From assembly GCA_944325215.1 (NCBI GenBank), contig CALUZC010000021.1, forward strand, positions 1-43,991: 43,991 nucleotides of DNA. The letters are read 5' to 3'. Positions 16,606-25,693 of the stretch are shown here, one piece after another. The translations under genes and the position numbers were made by a program. The DNA comes from an uncultured Mucispirillum sp. (GTDB lineage Bacteria > Chrysiogenota > Deferribacteres > Deferribacterales > Mucispirillaceae). The notes below the pieces were generated by a model that worked only from the letters and a program-made list of their open reading frames with translations, was not told the origin of the DNA and ran no database searches. Every line of letters starts with the position of its first letter. Position 1 is the first letter of the stretch.

Positions 16606-17886
16606 TTATGCTGTTTCCTTATTATCATTTGTTTCTGCATCTGGCAGTTCATCATTTCTAACAAGTATAGGTTCAGCACCCTCTGTAATAACTTCTTCAT
16701 TTATTATACATTCTTTTATACTGCCTGCTTCTGATGGGATTTTATACATTACATCAAGCATAGCATCTTCTAAAATAGAGCGAAGCCCCCTTGCGCCAGT
16801 TTTTCTTTTAATAGCAAGCTTTGCAACAGCATGGAGAGCATTTTCTGTAAAAGTTAATTTTACTTTATCAAAATTAAGCATAGCTTCATACTGCTTAACA
16901 AGTGAGTTGTGTGGCTCTACTAATATTCTCACCAGTGCATCTTCATCAAGCTCATCAAGTGCAGCAGTAATTGGCAGCCTGCCCACAAATTCTGGAATAA
17001 GACCATATTTAACAAAATCATCAGGCTCTAATTTTGCTAAAAGCTCCATACGTTTCATGTTTTTAGCGTTTGTAGTTTCTTTTTCTTCAACAGCACCAAA
17101 ACCTAATGTTTTCTTACCAATTCTTCTTTTGATGATTTCTTCCATACCATCAAATGCACCACCACAAATAAATAATATATTTGTAGTATTAACTTGGATA
17201 TATTCCTGCTGTGGATGTTTTCTTCCCCCCTGTGGTGGAATATTTGCAACAGTACCTTCTACTATTTTTAAAAGTGCCTGTTGAACACCTTCGCCAGATA
17301 CATCTCTTGTAATAGAAGGGCTGTCGCCTTTTTTAGAAATTTTATCTATCTCATCAATAAATATAATACCATGTTCTGCCATTTCCACATTAAAATCTGC
17401 ATTTTGTAAAAGCTTTAGCACAACATTTTCCACATCTTCACCAACATAACCAGCCTCTGTTAAGGTGGTAGCATCTGCTATGGCAAAAGGCACATTTAAA
17501 AGCCTTGCAAGAGTGCGGGCAAGTAATGTTTTACCTGTCCCTGTTGAGCCAATAAGTAATATATTACTTTTTTCAAGCTCTACATCGCTTTTTGCTGCAT
17601 ACTGTATACGTTTATAGTGGTTATAAACTGCAACACTTAATATTTTTTTAGCCTCATCTTGACCAATAACATACTCATTTAATTTTTTATGTATTTCTTC
17701 TGGTGTAGGCAGTTCTGCCATTTCTTCAACTTCTTCTGCTGATTTTTCTAAAATTAATTCCTGACAAAGTGCAACACAATCATTACAAATATAAGTGCCT
17801 TCCTGTATACCTGCAATTAACTGTTTTGCTTCATCTCGCCCTTTATTACAAAATGAACAATGAACGTCATCTTCTATTTTAGACAT
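16606..17886 (-). CDS. clpX: ATP-dependent Clp protease ATP-binding subunit ClpX
   Basis: ClpX unfolds tagged proteins and feeds them to ClpP. The N-terminal zinc domain has C10, C13, C34 and C37. Walker A is [11 protein letters not shown], the pore loop is GYVGEDV, Walker B is IIFIDEIDK, and the ClpP-docking loop is the LGFG near the middle. The length is 426 residues. GGAGG precedes the start. About 200 bases separate it from clpP and contain an intrinsic terminator, so clpX-lon-rpsU may have its own promoter. Confidence 0.98.
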   Translation of the reverse strand: MSKIEDDVHCSFCNKGRDEAKQLIAGIQEGTYICNDCVALCQELILEKSAEEVEEMAELPTPEEIHKKLNEYVIGQDEAKKILSVAVYNHYKRIQYAAKSDVELEKSNILLIGSTGTGKTLLARTLARLLNVPFAIADATTLTEAGYVGEDVENVVLKLLQNADFNVEMAEHGIIFIDEIDKISKKGDSPSITRDVSGEGVQQALLKIVEGTVANIPPQGGRKHPQQEYIQVNTTNILFICGGAFDGMEEIIKRRIGKKTLGFGAVEEKETTNAKNMKRMELLAKLEPDDFVKYGLIPEFVGRLPITAALDELDEDALVRILVEPHNSLVKQYEAMLNFDKVKLTFTENALHAVAKLAIKRKTGARGLRSILEDAMLDVMYKIPSEAGSIKECIINEEVITEGAEPILVRNDELPDAETNDNKETA

Positions 17887-18017
17887 TACATCCTCCGTAA
17901 TATATATGATACTCTAATATATATCTTACATATTTATATACTCTGATAGTATAGTATATAGAATAAATAATGCAATAAAAGATTATGCTTTTATACACAT
18001 TATTATATATATTTAGC

Positions 18018-18067
18018 AAAAAAGCCACCAGTAATAGAAATATTTATCTCTATTATAAGGTGGCTTT
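18018..18067 (-). terminator. Terminator between clpP and clpX
   Basis: On the minus strand AAAGCCACC and GGTGGCTTT pair around an inner TAATAGA/TCTATTA stem, and a run of T follows. It lies 20 bases after the clpP stop and would fully or partly end the tRNA-tig-clpP transcript before clpX. Confidence 0.85.
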
Positions 18068-18087
18068 ATATTTTAAATTATTTTATT

Positions 18088-18678
18088 TTATGCTCTTTTT
18101 TCAAACACATTATCAATTAAGCCATATTCTTTTGCTTCTTCTGCACTCATAAAATAATCACGTTCAGTATCAGCTGCGATTTTTTCATATGGCTGGCCAG
18201 TTTTTTCTGATAATATTTTATTTAAATGTTCTTTTGTTTTAATAATCTCATTAGTTTGTATTAAAATATCTGTTGCCTGGCCTCTAAAACCACCTGATGG
18301 CTGGTGTATCATCACTCTTGCATTAGGCACTGCAGAACGTTTGCCCTTTGCTCCTGCTGCAAGTAAAAAAGCACCCATGCTTGCAGCCTGACCAAGACAA
18401 ATTGTTGCCACATCTGGTTTTATGTAGTTCATAGTATCAAATATTGCCATACCTGATGTAATCACTCCACCGGGAGAGTTAATATATAAATAAATATCTT
18501 TCTCAGGGTCATCAGCTTCTAAAAATAAAAGCTGAGCACATATAATATTTGCCACCTGGTCATTAACTTCTGTGCCTAAAAATATTATTCTGTCTTTTAA
18601 AAGGCGAGAATAAATGTCATAAGAACGTTCGCCGCCTCTGCCTGTCTGCTCTATTACATATGGAACATAGTAACTCAT
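18088..18678 (-). CDS. clpP: ATP-dependent Clp protease proteolytic subunit ClpP
   Basis: ClpP is the tetradecameric serine protease chamber that partners ClpX. The catalytic triad is visible: S100 in [10 protein letters not shown]125 in MIHQPSGG and D174 in TERDYFM. The N-terminal loop is [17 protein letters not shown]-like (one extra Gly here). The length of 196 residues is typical. It starts 12 bases after tig, as is common, so nascent-chain folding and protein turnover are co-expressed. Confidence 0.98.
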   Translation of the reverse strand: MSYYVPYVIEQTGRGGERSYDIYSRLLKDRIIFLGTEVNDQVANIICAQLLFLEADDPEKDIYLYINSPGGVITSGMAIFDTMNYIKPDVATICLGQAASMGAFLLAAGAKGKRSAVPNARVMIHQPSGGFRGQATDILIQTNEIIKTKEHLNKILSEKTGQPYEKIAADTERDYFMSAEEAKEYGLIDNVFEKRA

Positions 18679-18690
18679 ATTACACCTAAC

Positions 18691-20208
18691 CTACTTTTCT
18701 TCGCTTTCTTTTTTCTTTGTAGTTTTTTTAGCAGTAGTTTTTTTAGGTTTTTCCTCTGTTTCTGTTGCAGTTGCTTTTGCTGTTTTAGTTGTAGCTTTAG
18801 CAGTAGTTTTTTTAGCAGCTGGTTTTTTCTTTTCTTCTTTTTCTTCTTCGCCTTCTTGAGCTTTTGCCTGGTTTTTAGCCTGCTCTGCAAGTTTATGAGC
18901 TTCATATTCCTGTTTGCTCATTTTTGAGTTTTCGCACTTATTAACACCTGCTAAAAATTTATAAACTTTATCACCTAACACTTCGTTTTTAACAGCATCT
19001 ATCTGCATTTGTGCTTCAAGCTCTTTTTTCAAATCTGCCACTGTTTTATCCTGCAGTTCTGCATGGAAAGAAAGATATGCATCTATATCTTCATTTTCTA
19101 CAACAATATTTTCAAGTTTTGCAACTTCATTAATAACAAGTGCTTGTTTTACCTGCTCTCTTGCCTGCTCAACATACCTTTGAGCCATCATCTCAAAAGA
19201 TATACCCACTTGTTCAGGGTTTATGCCCATTTGATAAAACTGGTTCATAGCATTATATGCAAGCCTGTCAGTTTGCTCTTTTACAAATGAATATGGAACA
19301 TCAAAAGGGTTTTCTGCAACAATCTGCTCTAAAATTTGACCAAATGCTTCTATTTGTGTAGCTCTGTCTGCTTCCTGTTGTAAACCTCTTTTAAGTTTAG
19401 CTTTTAAATCATCAAGCCCTTTACTGTTTGGATCAATATCACGGGCAAAATCATCATTTATTTCTGGTTTCACTTTTTCTTTTATTTCATGAACTGTAAC
19501 AGTGAAAACAACATCTTTTCCAGCTAATTCAGCATTATTATATTCTTTTGGGAAAGTAAGGTTTAAATCTTTTGTTTCACCTTTTTTCATACCGATAACG
19601 CCATCTTCAAAACCCGGTATAAACTGACCACTGCCAATATTTAAAGAAAAACCTTTAGCTGTGCCGCCTTCAAAAGCAACACCGTCTTTTTTACCTTCAA
19701 AATCAATAACTGCAACATCACCTTCAATAACACTATCCCTGTTTTCTACAGGTTCATATGTCATATCACGTTCCTGCAAAGATACAAGTGCATCATCAAT
19801 ATCTTTATCTGTTATTTCTACATCTATTTTCTTAAATGAAAAATCTTTATATTTGCTTAAGTTTAATGTAGGAAATACATCAACTCTTGCTTTAAAAGTA
19901 ATAGGTTTATCTTCTTCAAATACCACATCAGAAATATGAGCTTGAGATATTGGTATTATATCGTTTGATGTCATAGCATCTTGAACAGCTTCGTTTATTA
20001 CTTTTTCAATTGCTTGAGATTTAATTTGGTGCGAAAACTGTTTTCTCGCCACTTCTCTAGGTGCTTTACCCGGACGGAAACCATGTATTTTTGCTTTTGG
20101 AAGAAGTGCATCTAACTCTTTATCTGCTGCTTCTTTAAAAACTTCATATGGTAATTCAACTACCAGCTCTTTTTGAGAATGTTCTGCATCATTGACTTGA
20201 ACTTTCAT
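18691..20208 (-). CDS. tig: Trigger factor with extended Lys/Ala/Thr-rich tail
   Basis: It is a ribosome-bound chaperone and peptidyl-prolyl isomerase. The N-terminal ribosome-binding domain ends in FRPGKAPREV (the conserved GFRxGxxP signature). The FKBP-like domain begins about residue 155 (EGDVAVIDFEGKKDG) and the helical C-terminal domain follows to about 430. The 505-residue length exceeds the usual 430-450. The surplus is a low-complexity tail of Lys, Ala, Thr and Glu with repeats such as KKTTAK. AAGGAG precedes the start. It is the first protein gene after three tRNA genes, probably on one transcript. Confidence 0.97.
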   Translation of the reverse strand: MKVQVNDAEHSQKELVVELPYEVFKEAADKELDALLPKAKIHGFRPGKAPREVARKQFSHQIKSQAIEKVINEAVQDAMTSNDIIPISQAHISDVVFEEDKPITFKARVDVFPTLNLSKYKDFSFKKIDVEITDKDIDDALVSLQERDMTYEPVENRDSVIEGDVAVIDFEGKKDGVAFEGGTAKGFSLNIGSGQFIPGFEDGVIGMKKGETKDLNLTFPKEYNNAELAGKDVVFTVTVHEIKEKVKPEINDDFARDIDPNSKGLDDLKAKLKRGLQQEADRATQIEAFGQILEQIVAENPFDVPYSFVKEQTDRLAYNAMNQFYQMGINPEQVGISFEMMAQRYVEQAREQVKQALVINEVAKLENIVVENEDIDAYLSFHAELQDKTVADLKKELEAQMQIDAVKNEVLGDKVYKFLAGVNKCENSKMSKQEYEAHKLAEQAKNQAKAQEGEEEKEEKKKPAAKKTTAKATTKTAKATATETEEKPKKTTAKKTTKKKESEEK

Positions 20209-20292
20209 AAGGACTCCTTAAATAATATGTATATCTGTATAATCTATAATCATTTATTACATAACTGCTGAAAAATAACTAGACGAAAAAAA

Positions 20293-20365
20293 AGCGGGTG
20301 ACGGGACTCGAACCCGCGACCTCAACCTTGGCAAGGTCACGCTCTACCAGCTGAGCTACACCCGC
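20293..20365 (-). tRNA. tRNA-Gly (GCC)
   Basis: The 73-base cloverleaf on the minus strand has acceptor GCGGGTG/CACCCGC, D-arm AGCTCAGCTGGTAGAGC, anticodon loop TTGCCAA with GCC, and T-arm GCGGGTTCGAGTCCCGT. CCA is not encoded. Confidence 0.97.
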
Positions 20366-20390
20366 ACGCTTGGAAGTGACTAAATCGTTA

Positions 20391-20471
20391 TGCGGATGAA
20401 GGGACTCGAACCCCCACGCCGAAGACACTAGATCCTAAGTCTAGCGCGTCTACCAATTCCGCCACATCCGC
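20391..20471 (-). tRNA. tRNA-Leu (TAG)
   Basis: It is a class II tRNA on the minus strand with acceptor GCGGATG/CATCCGC, a long variable arm (TGTCTTCGGCG) and anticodon stem CTAGA/TCTAG with loop CTTAGGA, giving anticodon TAG for CUN codons. The discriminator base is A, as required for leucine. Confidence 0.96.
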
Positions 20472-20491
20472 AAGTTATTTATTATTATAAG

Positions 20492-20565
20492 GGTGGATGA
20501 CGGGGCTCGAACCCGCGACAACAGGAGCCACAATCCTGGACTCTACCAACTGAGCTACATCCACC
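20492..20565 (-). tRNA. tRNA-His (GTG)
   Basis: The minus-strand tRNA has anticodon stem CAGGA/TCCTG and loop TTGTGGC, giving GTG. The acceptor extends to eight pairs because of the extra 5' G opposite C73, the identity mark of histidine tRNA. It is the first of the three tRNAs transcribed, right after the promoter. Confidence 0.96.
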
Positions 20566-20589
20566 ATGCTATTCTCGTTAGAGTTAAGA

Positions 20590-20618
20590 CTTATAATACT
20601 TTTTTTAAATATTGTCAA
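20590..20618 (-). promoter_or_regulatory. Strong sigma70 promoter of the tRNA-tig-clpP transcript
   Basis: On the minus strand a perfect TTGACA (20613-20618), a 17-base spacer and TATAAG (20590-20595) lie about 25 bases before tRNA-His. The -35 is perfect, the spacing optimal and the -10 five of six, the best sigma70 promoter seen in this window. Confidence 0.8.
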
Positions 20619-20864
20619 GCAAAAAAATTTTAATTCCTTAAATATATACTTACTACTAAGGTATTTTATCTATTTCCCATATACATTATCTATATGTATA
20701 AACTTTTACAATTTCAATAGATAATTTACTATATATGCATATTTCTATATCTAACACAGTATTTATACTACTACATCTATTTACTATTTATAACTAAATA
20801 ACGTGCTTACATTATGCTATAAAATATTTTCTTTTATACTATTTTTTTCTGTATGAACATTTAA
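20619..20864. other. AT-rich intergenic DNA without recognisable features
   Basis: This stretch lies between the tRNA promoter and the pilin-like remnant. No open frame, hairpin or repeat was found. It may be decayed sequence from the missing 5' part of the downstream remnant, but no similarity to a pilin N-terminus can be read. Confidence 0.4.
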
Positions 20865-21023
20865 CATTTACCTCTCAATAATCTTAACAATGCATATTCT
20901 GAAAGGTTTCAAGTATATGGTATTAATAGAACAGCTAATGGTGTATATCTTTATGTTTTTGGAGAAGGAACAGCAGCAAGTGGGCCTGCATGCAGCAATA
21001 GATATCAACTTGCAACTCCGTAA
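20865..21023 (+). pseudogene. C-terminal gene remnant, possibly type IV pilin-like
   Basis: An open frame of 52 codons without an in-frame ATG, GTG or TTG start at its beginning ends at TAA and is directly followed by a strong terminator hairpin. The peptide contains GINRTANGVYLYVFGEGTAA and ends ACSNRYQLATP. Its Gly/Thr/Ala-rich loop and single late Cys resemble the C-terminal part of pilin-like proteins, though this is only a resemblance. The frame is coding-like in residue use while the upstream DNA is not. This suggests a deletion that left the 3' end of a gene with its terminator. Confidence 0.5.
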
Positions 21024-21036
21024 TTAATGTATAAAA

Positions 21037-21075
21037 AATAAATTCATGGCAGCTTAAATCTGTCATGAATTTATT
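21037..21075 (+). terminator. Long perfect-stem terminator
   Basis: AATAAATTCATGGCAG pairs with CTGTCATGAATTTATT over 16 positions (one G-U), with a seven-base loop and T-rich sequence after. It ends the pilin-like remnant 14 bases after its stop, which supports that the remnant once was an expressed gene. Confidence 0.75.
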
Positions 21076-21165
21076 AAATCATTTTTCTTATATTAAATTA
21101 TCTCTTTTAAAATATAACTTTTTAGTATATATTTCTTAAAAACATTTCATTATTTAGGTTAATTT

Positions 21166-22692
21166 ATGAAAAAAGAATTAATGTATAATTTTATTAATAA
21201 ATGGTATGGGCAGGTTTTGCTTTCTCTTTTATCTGCTTTACTTTTAATATTATCTACTGCCGGTTTTGGGCTTTCTTTTACTGTTTTCTTTGCTTTTATA
21301 CCATTATTTTTTGCATTAAAAGCAAATAACAAACATTCTGTTCTTTTAGGAATTATTACAGGTTTTACATATTTTGCTGTATGCCTTTCCTGGATGATGA
21401 TAACTTTTGGTTATTTTGGTGGAGCTCCCGTTTATGCTGCTTTTTTTCTGCTTGTTTTTATTTCATTTTTAGGTTCATTATTTTTCTTTGTTCCTTTTAC
21501 TTTTGTAGCAGGTAAATACAGCAGTAATCCATATATTATTGCACTACTTTTTGTTTTATTAGAAGCTGTAAAAGGAACTGTCTTTTTTGGTGGAGTGCCA
21601 TGGTTAAACCTTGCCCAGTCACAATACAGTAACACCCTTATTATCCAGTCTGTTTCTGTTTTTGGAGAATACGGGCTTTCATTTATTATTATGCTTATTA
21701 ATATTTTCTTATTTAATATTATTAATGATTATAAAAACAAAAAAAATATTATACTGCTTGCTGCTGCTATCTTTGTAATGATACTTCCGGGTATTTATAG
21801 AGCAGTAAACCCAATAGAGTATTCTGATTATAAAAAAATAGCTGTAATCCAGTCAGGCTATCAGCAGGAAGATAAATGGAACCAAAATAAATGGCTTTTT
21901 ATTATAAATAATATAAATATGCAGGTGGTTGGTGCTTCTAATATTGAAGATATAGATATGATTGTTCTTCCTGAAAGCTCATACCCTGCAAAAGTGCTTT
22001 CTACTGATATTATAATGAATGTGCTTAATAAAGTTTCAGAAAAAACACCAATAATTTTTGGTGCAGATAGACGCCTTATGATAAATAATGAAAGTAAACT
22101 TTTTAATACTATGGTGCTTTTAGACAATAGAACTCAAAGCTATTATGATAAAAGACATTTAACACCTTTTGGAGAATATTTCCCATTTGAAAATCTTCTT
22201 CGTCCTGTAAAAGAATTTTTCTTTGGAAAAGGCTCTATGTTCAGCCCTGGAAATAATGCTTCCGTATTGCTCTCTAATAATGGTATAAAGGCGGCACCTG
22301 TAATATGCTTTGAAAGTGCCTTTTCTAACCTTGTTAGGGATAGTATTCTTTTAGGTGCTAATATACTTGTAGTTATATCGAACGATACATGGTTTGGTAA
22401 AAACCAAGGCAGAATACAACATTTAGCAGTAGATACTATACGTGCTGTTGAATACGGCAGGTCTATGGCAAGAGCTACACAAGATGGAATAAGTGCTTTT
22501 ATTATGCCTAATGGAAAAATAGTCCTAAAAGAAGATAAGCAAATACCTGCTACACTTGTATATGAAATGCCAGTTAGTGATTTTAAAACATTTTTTTCTA
22601 TTTTTGGAAATATTTGGATTGCTTTTATTATACCTTTGATTTATTATCAAATAAGGCAATCAAAATTAAAAGAGAAAAAAAGTGATGGATAA
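21166..22692 (+). CDS. lnt: Apolipoprotein N-acyltransferase
   Basis: This inner-membrane enzyme adds the third acyl chain to lipoproteins, fitting the several lipoproteins in the window. The N-terminal half has about six membrane segments (from residue 14 to 210). The nitrilase-like periplasmic domain carries the catalytic Glu in LPESSYP, Lys in YDKRHLTPFGEYFP and Cys in APVICFESAF. A last membrane helix precedes the C-terminus. The length of 508 residues is typical. It opens an operon with a small membrane ORF and tatA. Confidence 0.95.
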   Translation: MKKELMYNFINKWYGQVLLSLLSALLLILSTAGFGLSFTVFFAFIPLFFALKANNKHSVLLGIITGFTYFAVCLSWMMITFGYFGGAPVYAAFFLLVFISFLGSLFFFVPFTFVAGKYSSNPYIIALLFVLLEAVKGTVFFGGVPWLNLAQSQYSNTLIIQSVSVFGEYGLSFIIMLINIFLFNIINDYKNKKNIILLAAAIFVMILPGIYRAVNPIEYSDYKKIAVIQSGYQQEDKWNQNKWLFIINNINMQVVGASNIEDIDMIVLPESSYPAKVLSTDIIMNVLNKVSEKTPIIFGADRRLMINNESKLFNTMVLLDNRTQSYYDKRHLTPFGEYFPFENLLRPVKEFFFGKGSMFSPGNNASVLLSNNGIKAAPVICFESAFSNLVRDSILLGANILVVISNDTWFGKNQGRIQHLAVDTIRAVEYGRSMARATQDGISAFIMPNGKIVLKEDKQIPATLVYEMPVSDFKTFFSIFGNIWIAFIIPLIYYQIRQSKLKEKKSDG

Positions 22693-22870
22693 TTATCAAC
22701 TTTATATTAACTTAAACTATTTAGAAATTGTGTTAATATTTGTAGTATTGGTGTATTCTTTTTATTTTAGTGAAAAAAAATACTTTAATAAATTAGTTTT
22801 ATCTGTTATTAATAAGATACTCGTTTTATTTCGAGGTGTAATAAGACATAAAAAAATGGAGGATAAATAA
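22685..22870 (+). CDS. Small single-pass membrane protein between lnt and tatA
   Basis: This is a 61-codon frame starting at ATG inside the last codons of lnt (8-base overlap) and ending exactly one base before tatA. The product has one hydrophobic segment (about residues 13-28, EIVLIFVVLVYSFYF) and a basic C-terminal part ending RHKKMEDK. The tatA ribosome site lies in its last codons, so translation of all three is likely coupled. I do not recognise a family. The snug fit on both sides favours a real gene over chance, but the ribosome site is weak. Confidence 0.55.
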   Translation: MDNYQLYINLNYLEIVLIFVVLVYSFYFSEKKYFNKLVLSVINKILVLFRGVIRHKKMEDK

Positions 22871-23101
22871 ATGGGCAGCATAGGACCTTGGCAGGTTATA
22901 ATAATACTTGCAGTATTCGTTTTACTTTTTGGGGCAAAAAAACTCCCTCAAATCGGTAAAGGTATGGGTGAAGCACTTAGAAATTTCAAAAAATCTGTTA
23001 ATGAAGTTGATGATGCAACAGATATTACTCCTATTGCTTCTAAAAGAAGTGATGATGCATCTAAAAATGAAGTTCGTTCTGAAGAAAAAAAAGACGCTTA
23101 A
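22871..23101 (+). CDS. tatA: Twin-arginine translocase subunit TatA/E
   Basis: It is the pore-forming subunit of the Tat system, which exports folded proteins such as the small subunits of [NiFe] hydrogenases. The 76 residues show a short N-terminal helix (GPWQVIIILAVFVLLFG), the hinge GAKKLPQIGKGMGEALRNFK and a charged tail. GGAGG precedes the start. tatB and tatC are not in the window. A terminator follows. Confidence 0.95.
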   Translation: MGSIGPWQVIIILAVFVLLFGAKKLPQIGKGMGEALRNFKKSVNEVDDATDITPIASKRSDDASKNEVRSEEKKDA

Positions 23102-23122
23102 TCTATATTGCAGGGATATAAT

Positions 23123-23153
23123 GGCGGTAGCTTTTTACCGCCTTTAATTTTTT
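23123..23153 (+). terminator. Terminator after tatA
   Basis: GGCGGTA and TACCGCC pair over a six-base loop, followed by TTTAATTTTTTT. It ends the lnt-tatA transcript only a few bases before the ATG of ecfT. Confidence 0.85.
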
Positions 23154-23157
23154 ATTT

Positions 23158-23949
23158 ATGAACCGTTTTTATTTTGGCAGATATATTCAGCAGGAAAATC
23201 CTTCCATTATCCACACTATTAATCCATTAATTAAACTACTTATTACAGCTATAGCTGCAGCTGCTATATTTTACTTTGGGAAAAATATATTATCATTTGC
23301 TGTCTTAACTTCTATTTTATTTATATTAATAATCCTTTCTGGCAGTATATTTTTACCTGTATTTTATTCTGTTAAATCATTTAAAGTGCTATATATTTTT
23401 ATATTTATTACTGTGCTATTTTTTGGTGAGCAGGGGCAGTTTTCAATATATATTACAAAAGAAAATTTAATTAATGCACTTGCTGGGGTATATCAGTTTA
23501 TACTATTAGTGGCATATTCTTCTATACTTTCACTTACCACTTCTCCATCAGAGATTGCAAAATCACTTTATTTATTTATAAAACCGTTAAAAATTTTTAA
23601 AATAAATGTGGAAAATATAGGGCTTTCACTGCTTATTGCCATTAGATTTATACCACTTTTATTTGAAGAAGCTTCTAAAATTATTACAGCCCAAAAATTA
23701 AGAGGTGTTTGGATTACAGATGTTACATTTAAAGAAAAATTAAAATTTATTTTTAATATGGATTCTTTTATTATACCACTTTTTGTGCGTGTTTTCCATT
23801 ATGCTGAACAGCTTTCTATTACTGCAATGTATAGGCAAAATATTGATGATGTTTTAAAGATGCAGGGTATAACATTAAAAGATATAATATTTTTAATATT
23901 TTTTACAGCTACATTATGGGGCAGTTATGCAGCAGTCTGGTTTTTATAA
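23158..23949 (+). CDS. ecfT: Energy-coupling factor transporter transmembrane protein EcfT (CbiQ family)
   Basis: This is the membrane coupling subunit of an ECF vitamin or metal transporter. The N-terminus (SIIHTINPLIKLLITA) is the usual 'hRhDPRtKL'-type start. Five hydrophobic segments follow. The coupling helices carry AQKLRGVW (the first Ala-Arg-Gly site, here LRG) and AMYRQNID (the second, degenerate). The length of 263 residues is typical. The ATPase and substrate-binding subunits are not adjacent. The gene starts 5 bases after the tatA terminator with no visible ribosome site, so transcription must start within or be read through it. It overlaps truA by 23 bases, the usual ecfT-truA neighbourhood. 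Confidence 0.85.
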   Translation: MNRFYFGRYIQQENPSIIHTINPLIKLLITAIAAAAIFYFGKNILSFAVLTSILFILIILSGSIFLPVFYSVKSFKVLYIFIFITVLFFGEQGQFSIYITKENLINALAGVYQFILLVAYSSILSLTTSPSEIAKSLYLFIKPLKIFKINVENIGLSLLIAIRFIPLLFEEASKIITAQKLRGVWITDVTFKEKLKFIFNMDSFIIPLFVRVFHYAEQLSITAMYRQNIDDVLKMQGITLKDIIFLIFFTATLWGSYAAVWFL

Positions 23950-24730
23950 AGCATGCCTTTGCTCTTATTGTGGTGATAATTATAACGGCTGGCAGCGTCA
24001 AAAAAATGCAGTAGGTATCCAAAATATTATAGAAAACTGCCTTTCTAAAATGTATAACAGCCAAATATTAATTGCAGGCAGTGGCAGAACAGATACCCAT
24101 GTCCATGCTTTAGCACAAGTATTTAACTTCCATGCAGAAAAATATTTTTCCAATAATGATTTATTAAGGGGGATAAATGCACTATTACCAGATGATATTG
24201 CTTTGCATGATGTAATAGATGTTACAAAAGATTTTCATGCTGGTAAGTCTATAATTTCTAAAACTTATGAATATAAAATATATAACAGTCCATTCCATAA
24301 CCCTTTTATGAAAAACCGTGCTTTATGGATAAGAAATAAAATAGATATGGAAAAACTTAGAAATATACTTTCATATTTTGAAGGAACCCATGATTTTCAT
24401 TCATTTTGTGTAAAAAGAACAAAAAAAGAAAACACTATTCGCACTATTAACTTTATAAAACTTGAAAAAAATAAGGAAAATATTTCCATATTAATAAATG
24501 CCAGTGGTTTTCTACATAATATGGTTCGTATAATAGTTGGCACATCACTAAAAATATTAAAAGATAATATGCCATGTGATTACGTGCTTGATATATTTGA
24601 AAAAAAAGACAGGCGTGCAGCAGGCCCAACAGCACACGCTTATGCACTATACCAAAAAGAAGCAATATATAGTAATAATCATGAACATGGTCTTTTAAAT
24701 ATACCAGAAAAATACAGGGTTATTTTTTAA
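23927..24730 (+). CDS. truA: tRNA pseudouridine(38-40) synthase TruA
   Basis: TruA isomerises uridines 38-40 of the anticodon stem-loop in tRNA. The catalytic Asp is D56 in AGSGRTDTHVHALAQV. The family entry motif is CGDNYNGWQRQ, and KTYEYKIYNS and NASGFLHNMVRIIVG are characteristic of the second half. The length of 267 residues is typical. It starts inside ecfT after GGGGC, so it is translationally coupled. Its stop overlaps the stop of the convergent ROK gene by four bases. Confidence 0.96.
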   Translation: MQQSGFYKACLCSYCGDNYNGWQRQKNAVGIQNIIENCLSKMYNSQILIAGSGRTDTHVHALAQVFNFHAEKYFSNNDLLRGINALLPDDIALHDVIDVTKDFHAGKSIISKTYEYKIYNSPFHNPFMKNRALWIRNKIDMEKLRNILSYFEGTHDFHSFCVKRTKKENTIRTINFIKLEKNKENISILINASGFLHNMVRIIVGTSLKILKDNMPCDYVLDIFEKKDRRAAGPTAHAYALYQKEAIYSNNHEHGLLNIPEKYRVIF

Positions 24731-25614
24731 AGCCCAAAATATAATGCTGCCCCACCAAGCATACCAGCTTGATTTTTTAATACTGCCCTTTCTATTTTTA
24801 CCCTGCCTTTATAAGCAGGAAAAAGTAAACTTTCAAACTCGCTTATAAGTGAAGCCATATAGTAATATGAAAGTTCTGAAAGCCCGCCACCAAACTTAAT
24901 CTTTTCAGGGCAAAAAAGTGCTGCCAGGTTTGCAAAGGCAAAAGCAAGCAGTTTCCCGTATTCTTCAAATGTTTTTATTGCTGCATTATCATTATTTTTT
25001 GCTTTTTCTGATAATATATATGGGTTTATATTGCTGTTACTACCTGTTATCTCTTTATAAATCTCTGTAAGACCTGATGTTGAGCAGTATTCATCAAGAC
25101 AACCATTTCTGCCGCAGCCGCATTTTCTACCCTGTATATTAATAGATAAATGACCTACTTCAAAAAGTGTAATATTTGATTGTAAAAGCTTGCCATTAAG
25201 TATAAGCCCGCCACCAAAGCCTGTTCCTAGTGTGCAAAACACCATATTCTGCACCGATTTTTTATCACCAAAAACGTATTCTCCATAGGCTGCTAAATTA
25301 GCATCGTTTTCTGCTAATACTTTTATGCCACACATTTTTTCAATATCTGTTTTTATATGCCTGCCGTTTAATATCTGCAGGTTTGGAGCAAATATAGTAT
25401 CTTCTTTTATATCATAGCCACCAGGCAGTGCTGCTGCAATACCTGCTGGTTTTTCATCTAAATTATTAACTATTTCTTCCACTGTTTCAAGAAAACCATT
25501 ATAACTTTCATTTTTTATTATATTTTTATTTTCCTGTAATATATTTCCATTAATATCTACAAGCCCGCTTTTTATAGATGAGCCGCCAATATCTAAACAC
25601 AGCACTTTTTCCAT
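24727..25614 (-). CDS. ROK family sugar kinase
   Basis: It phosphorylates a sugar (glucose, N-acetylglucosamine or similar) with ATP. The N-terminal phosphate motif CLDIGGSSIKSGLVD and the ROK zinc site GRKCGCGRNGCLDEYCS (Cys-x-Cys-x4-Cys) are present. GLSLSIN-like VGHLSIN contributes the His of the zinc site. GTGFGGGLI is the sugar-binding loop. The 295 residues carry no N-terminal helix-turn-helix, so it is a kinase rather than a repressor. AAGGAG precedes the start. The exact sugar cannot be decided from the sequence. Confidence 0.92.
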   Translation of the reverse strand: MEKVLCLDIGGSSIKSGLVDINGNILQENKNIIKNESYNGFLETVEEIVNNLDEKPAGIAAALPGGYDIKEDTIFAPNLQILNGRHIKTDIEKMCGIKVLAENDANLAAYGEYVFGDKKSVQNMVFCTLGTGFGGGLILNGKLLQSNITLFEVGHLSINIQGRKCGCGRNGCLDEYCSTSGLTEIYKEITGSNSNINPYILSEKAKNNDNAAIKTFEEYGKLLAFAFANLAALFCPEKIKFGGGLSELSYYYMASLISEFESLLFPAYKGRVKIERAVLKNQAGMLGGAALYFGL

Positions 25615-25693
25615 ATATTCTCCTTATAATATAGTTCTACCATATTATTTTTTTTTATGCTAGAATATATTAAATTGTTCAAAAGGCAGTTTT

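Noticed and set aside
18675-18905. A 76-codon Lys/Leu/Gln-rich minus-strand frame
   Set aside because: It is an out-of-frame reading of the low-complexity tail of the trigger factor.
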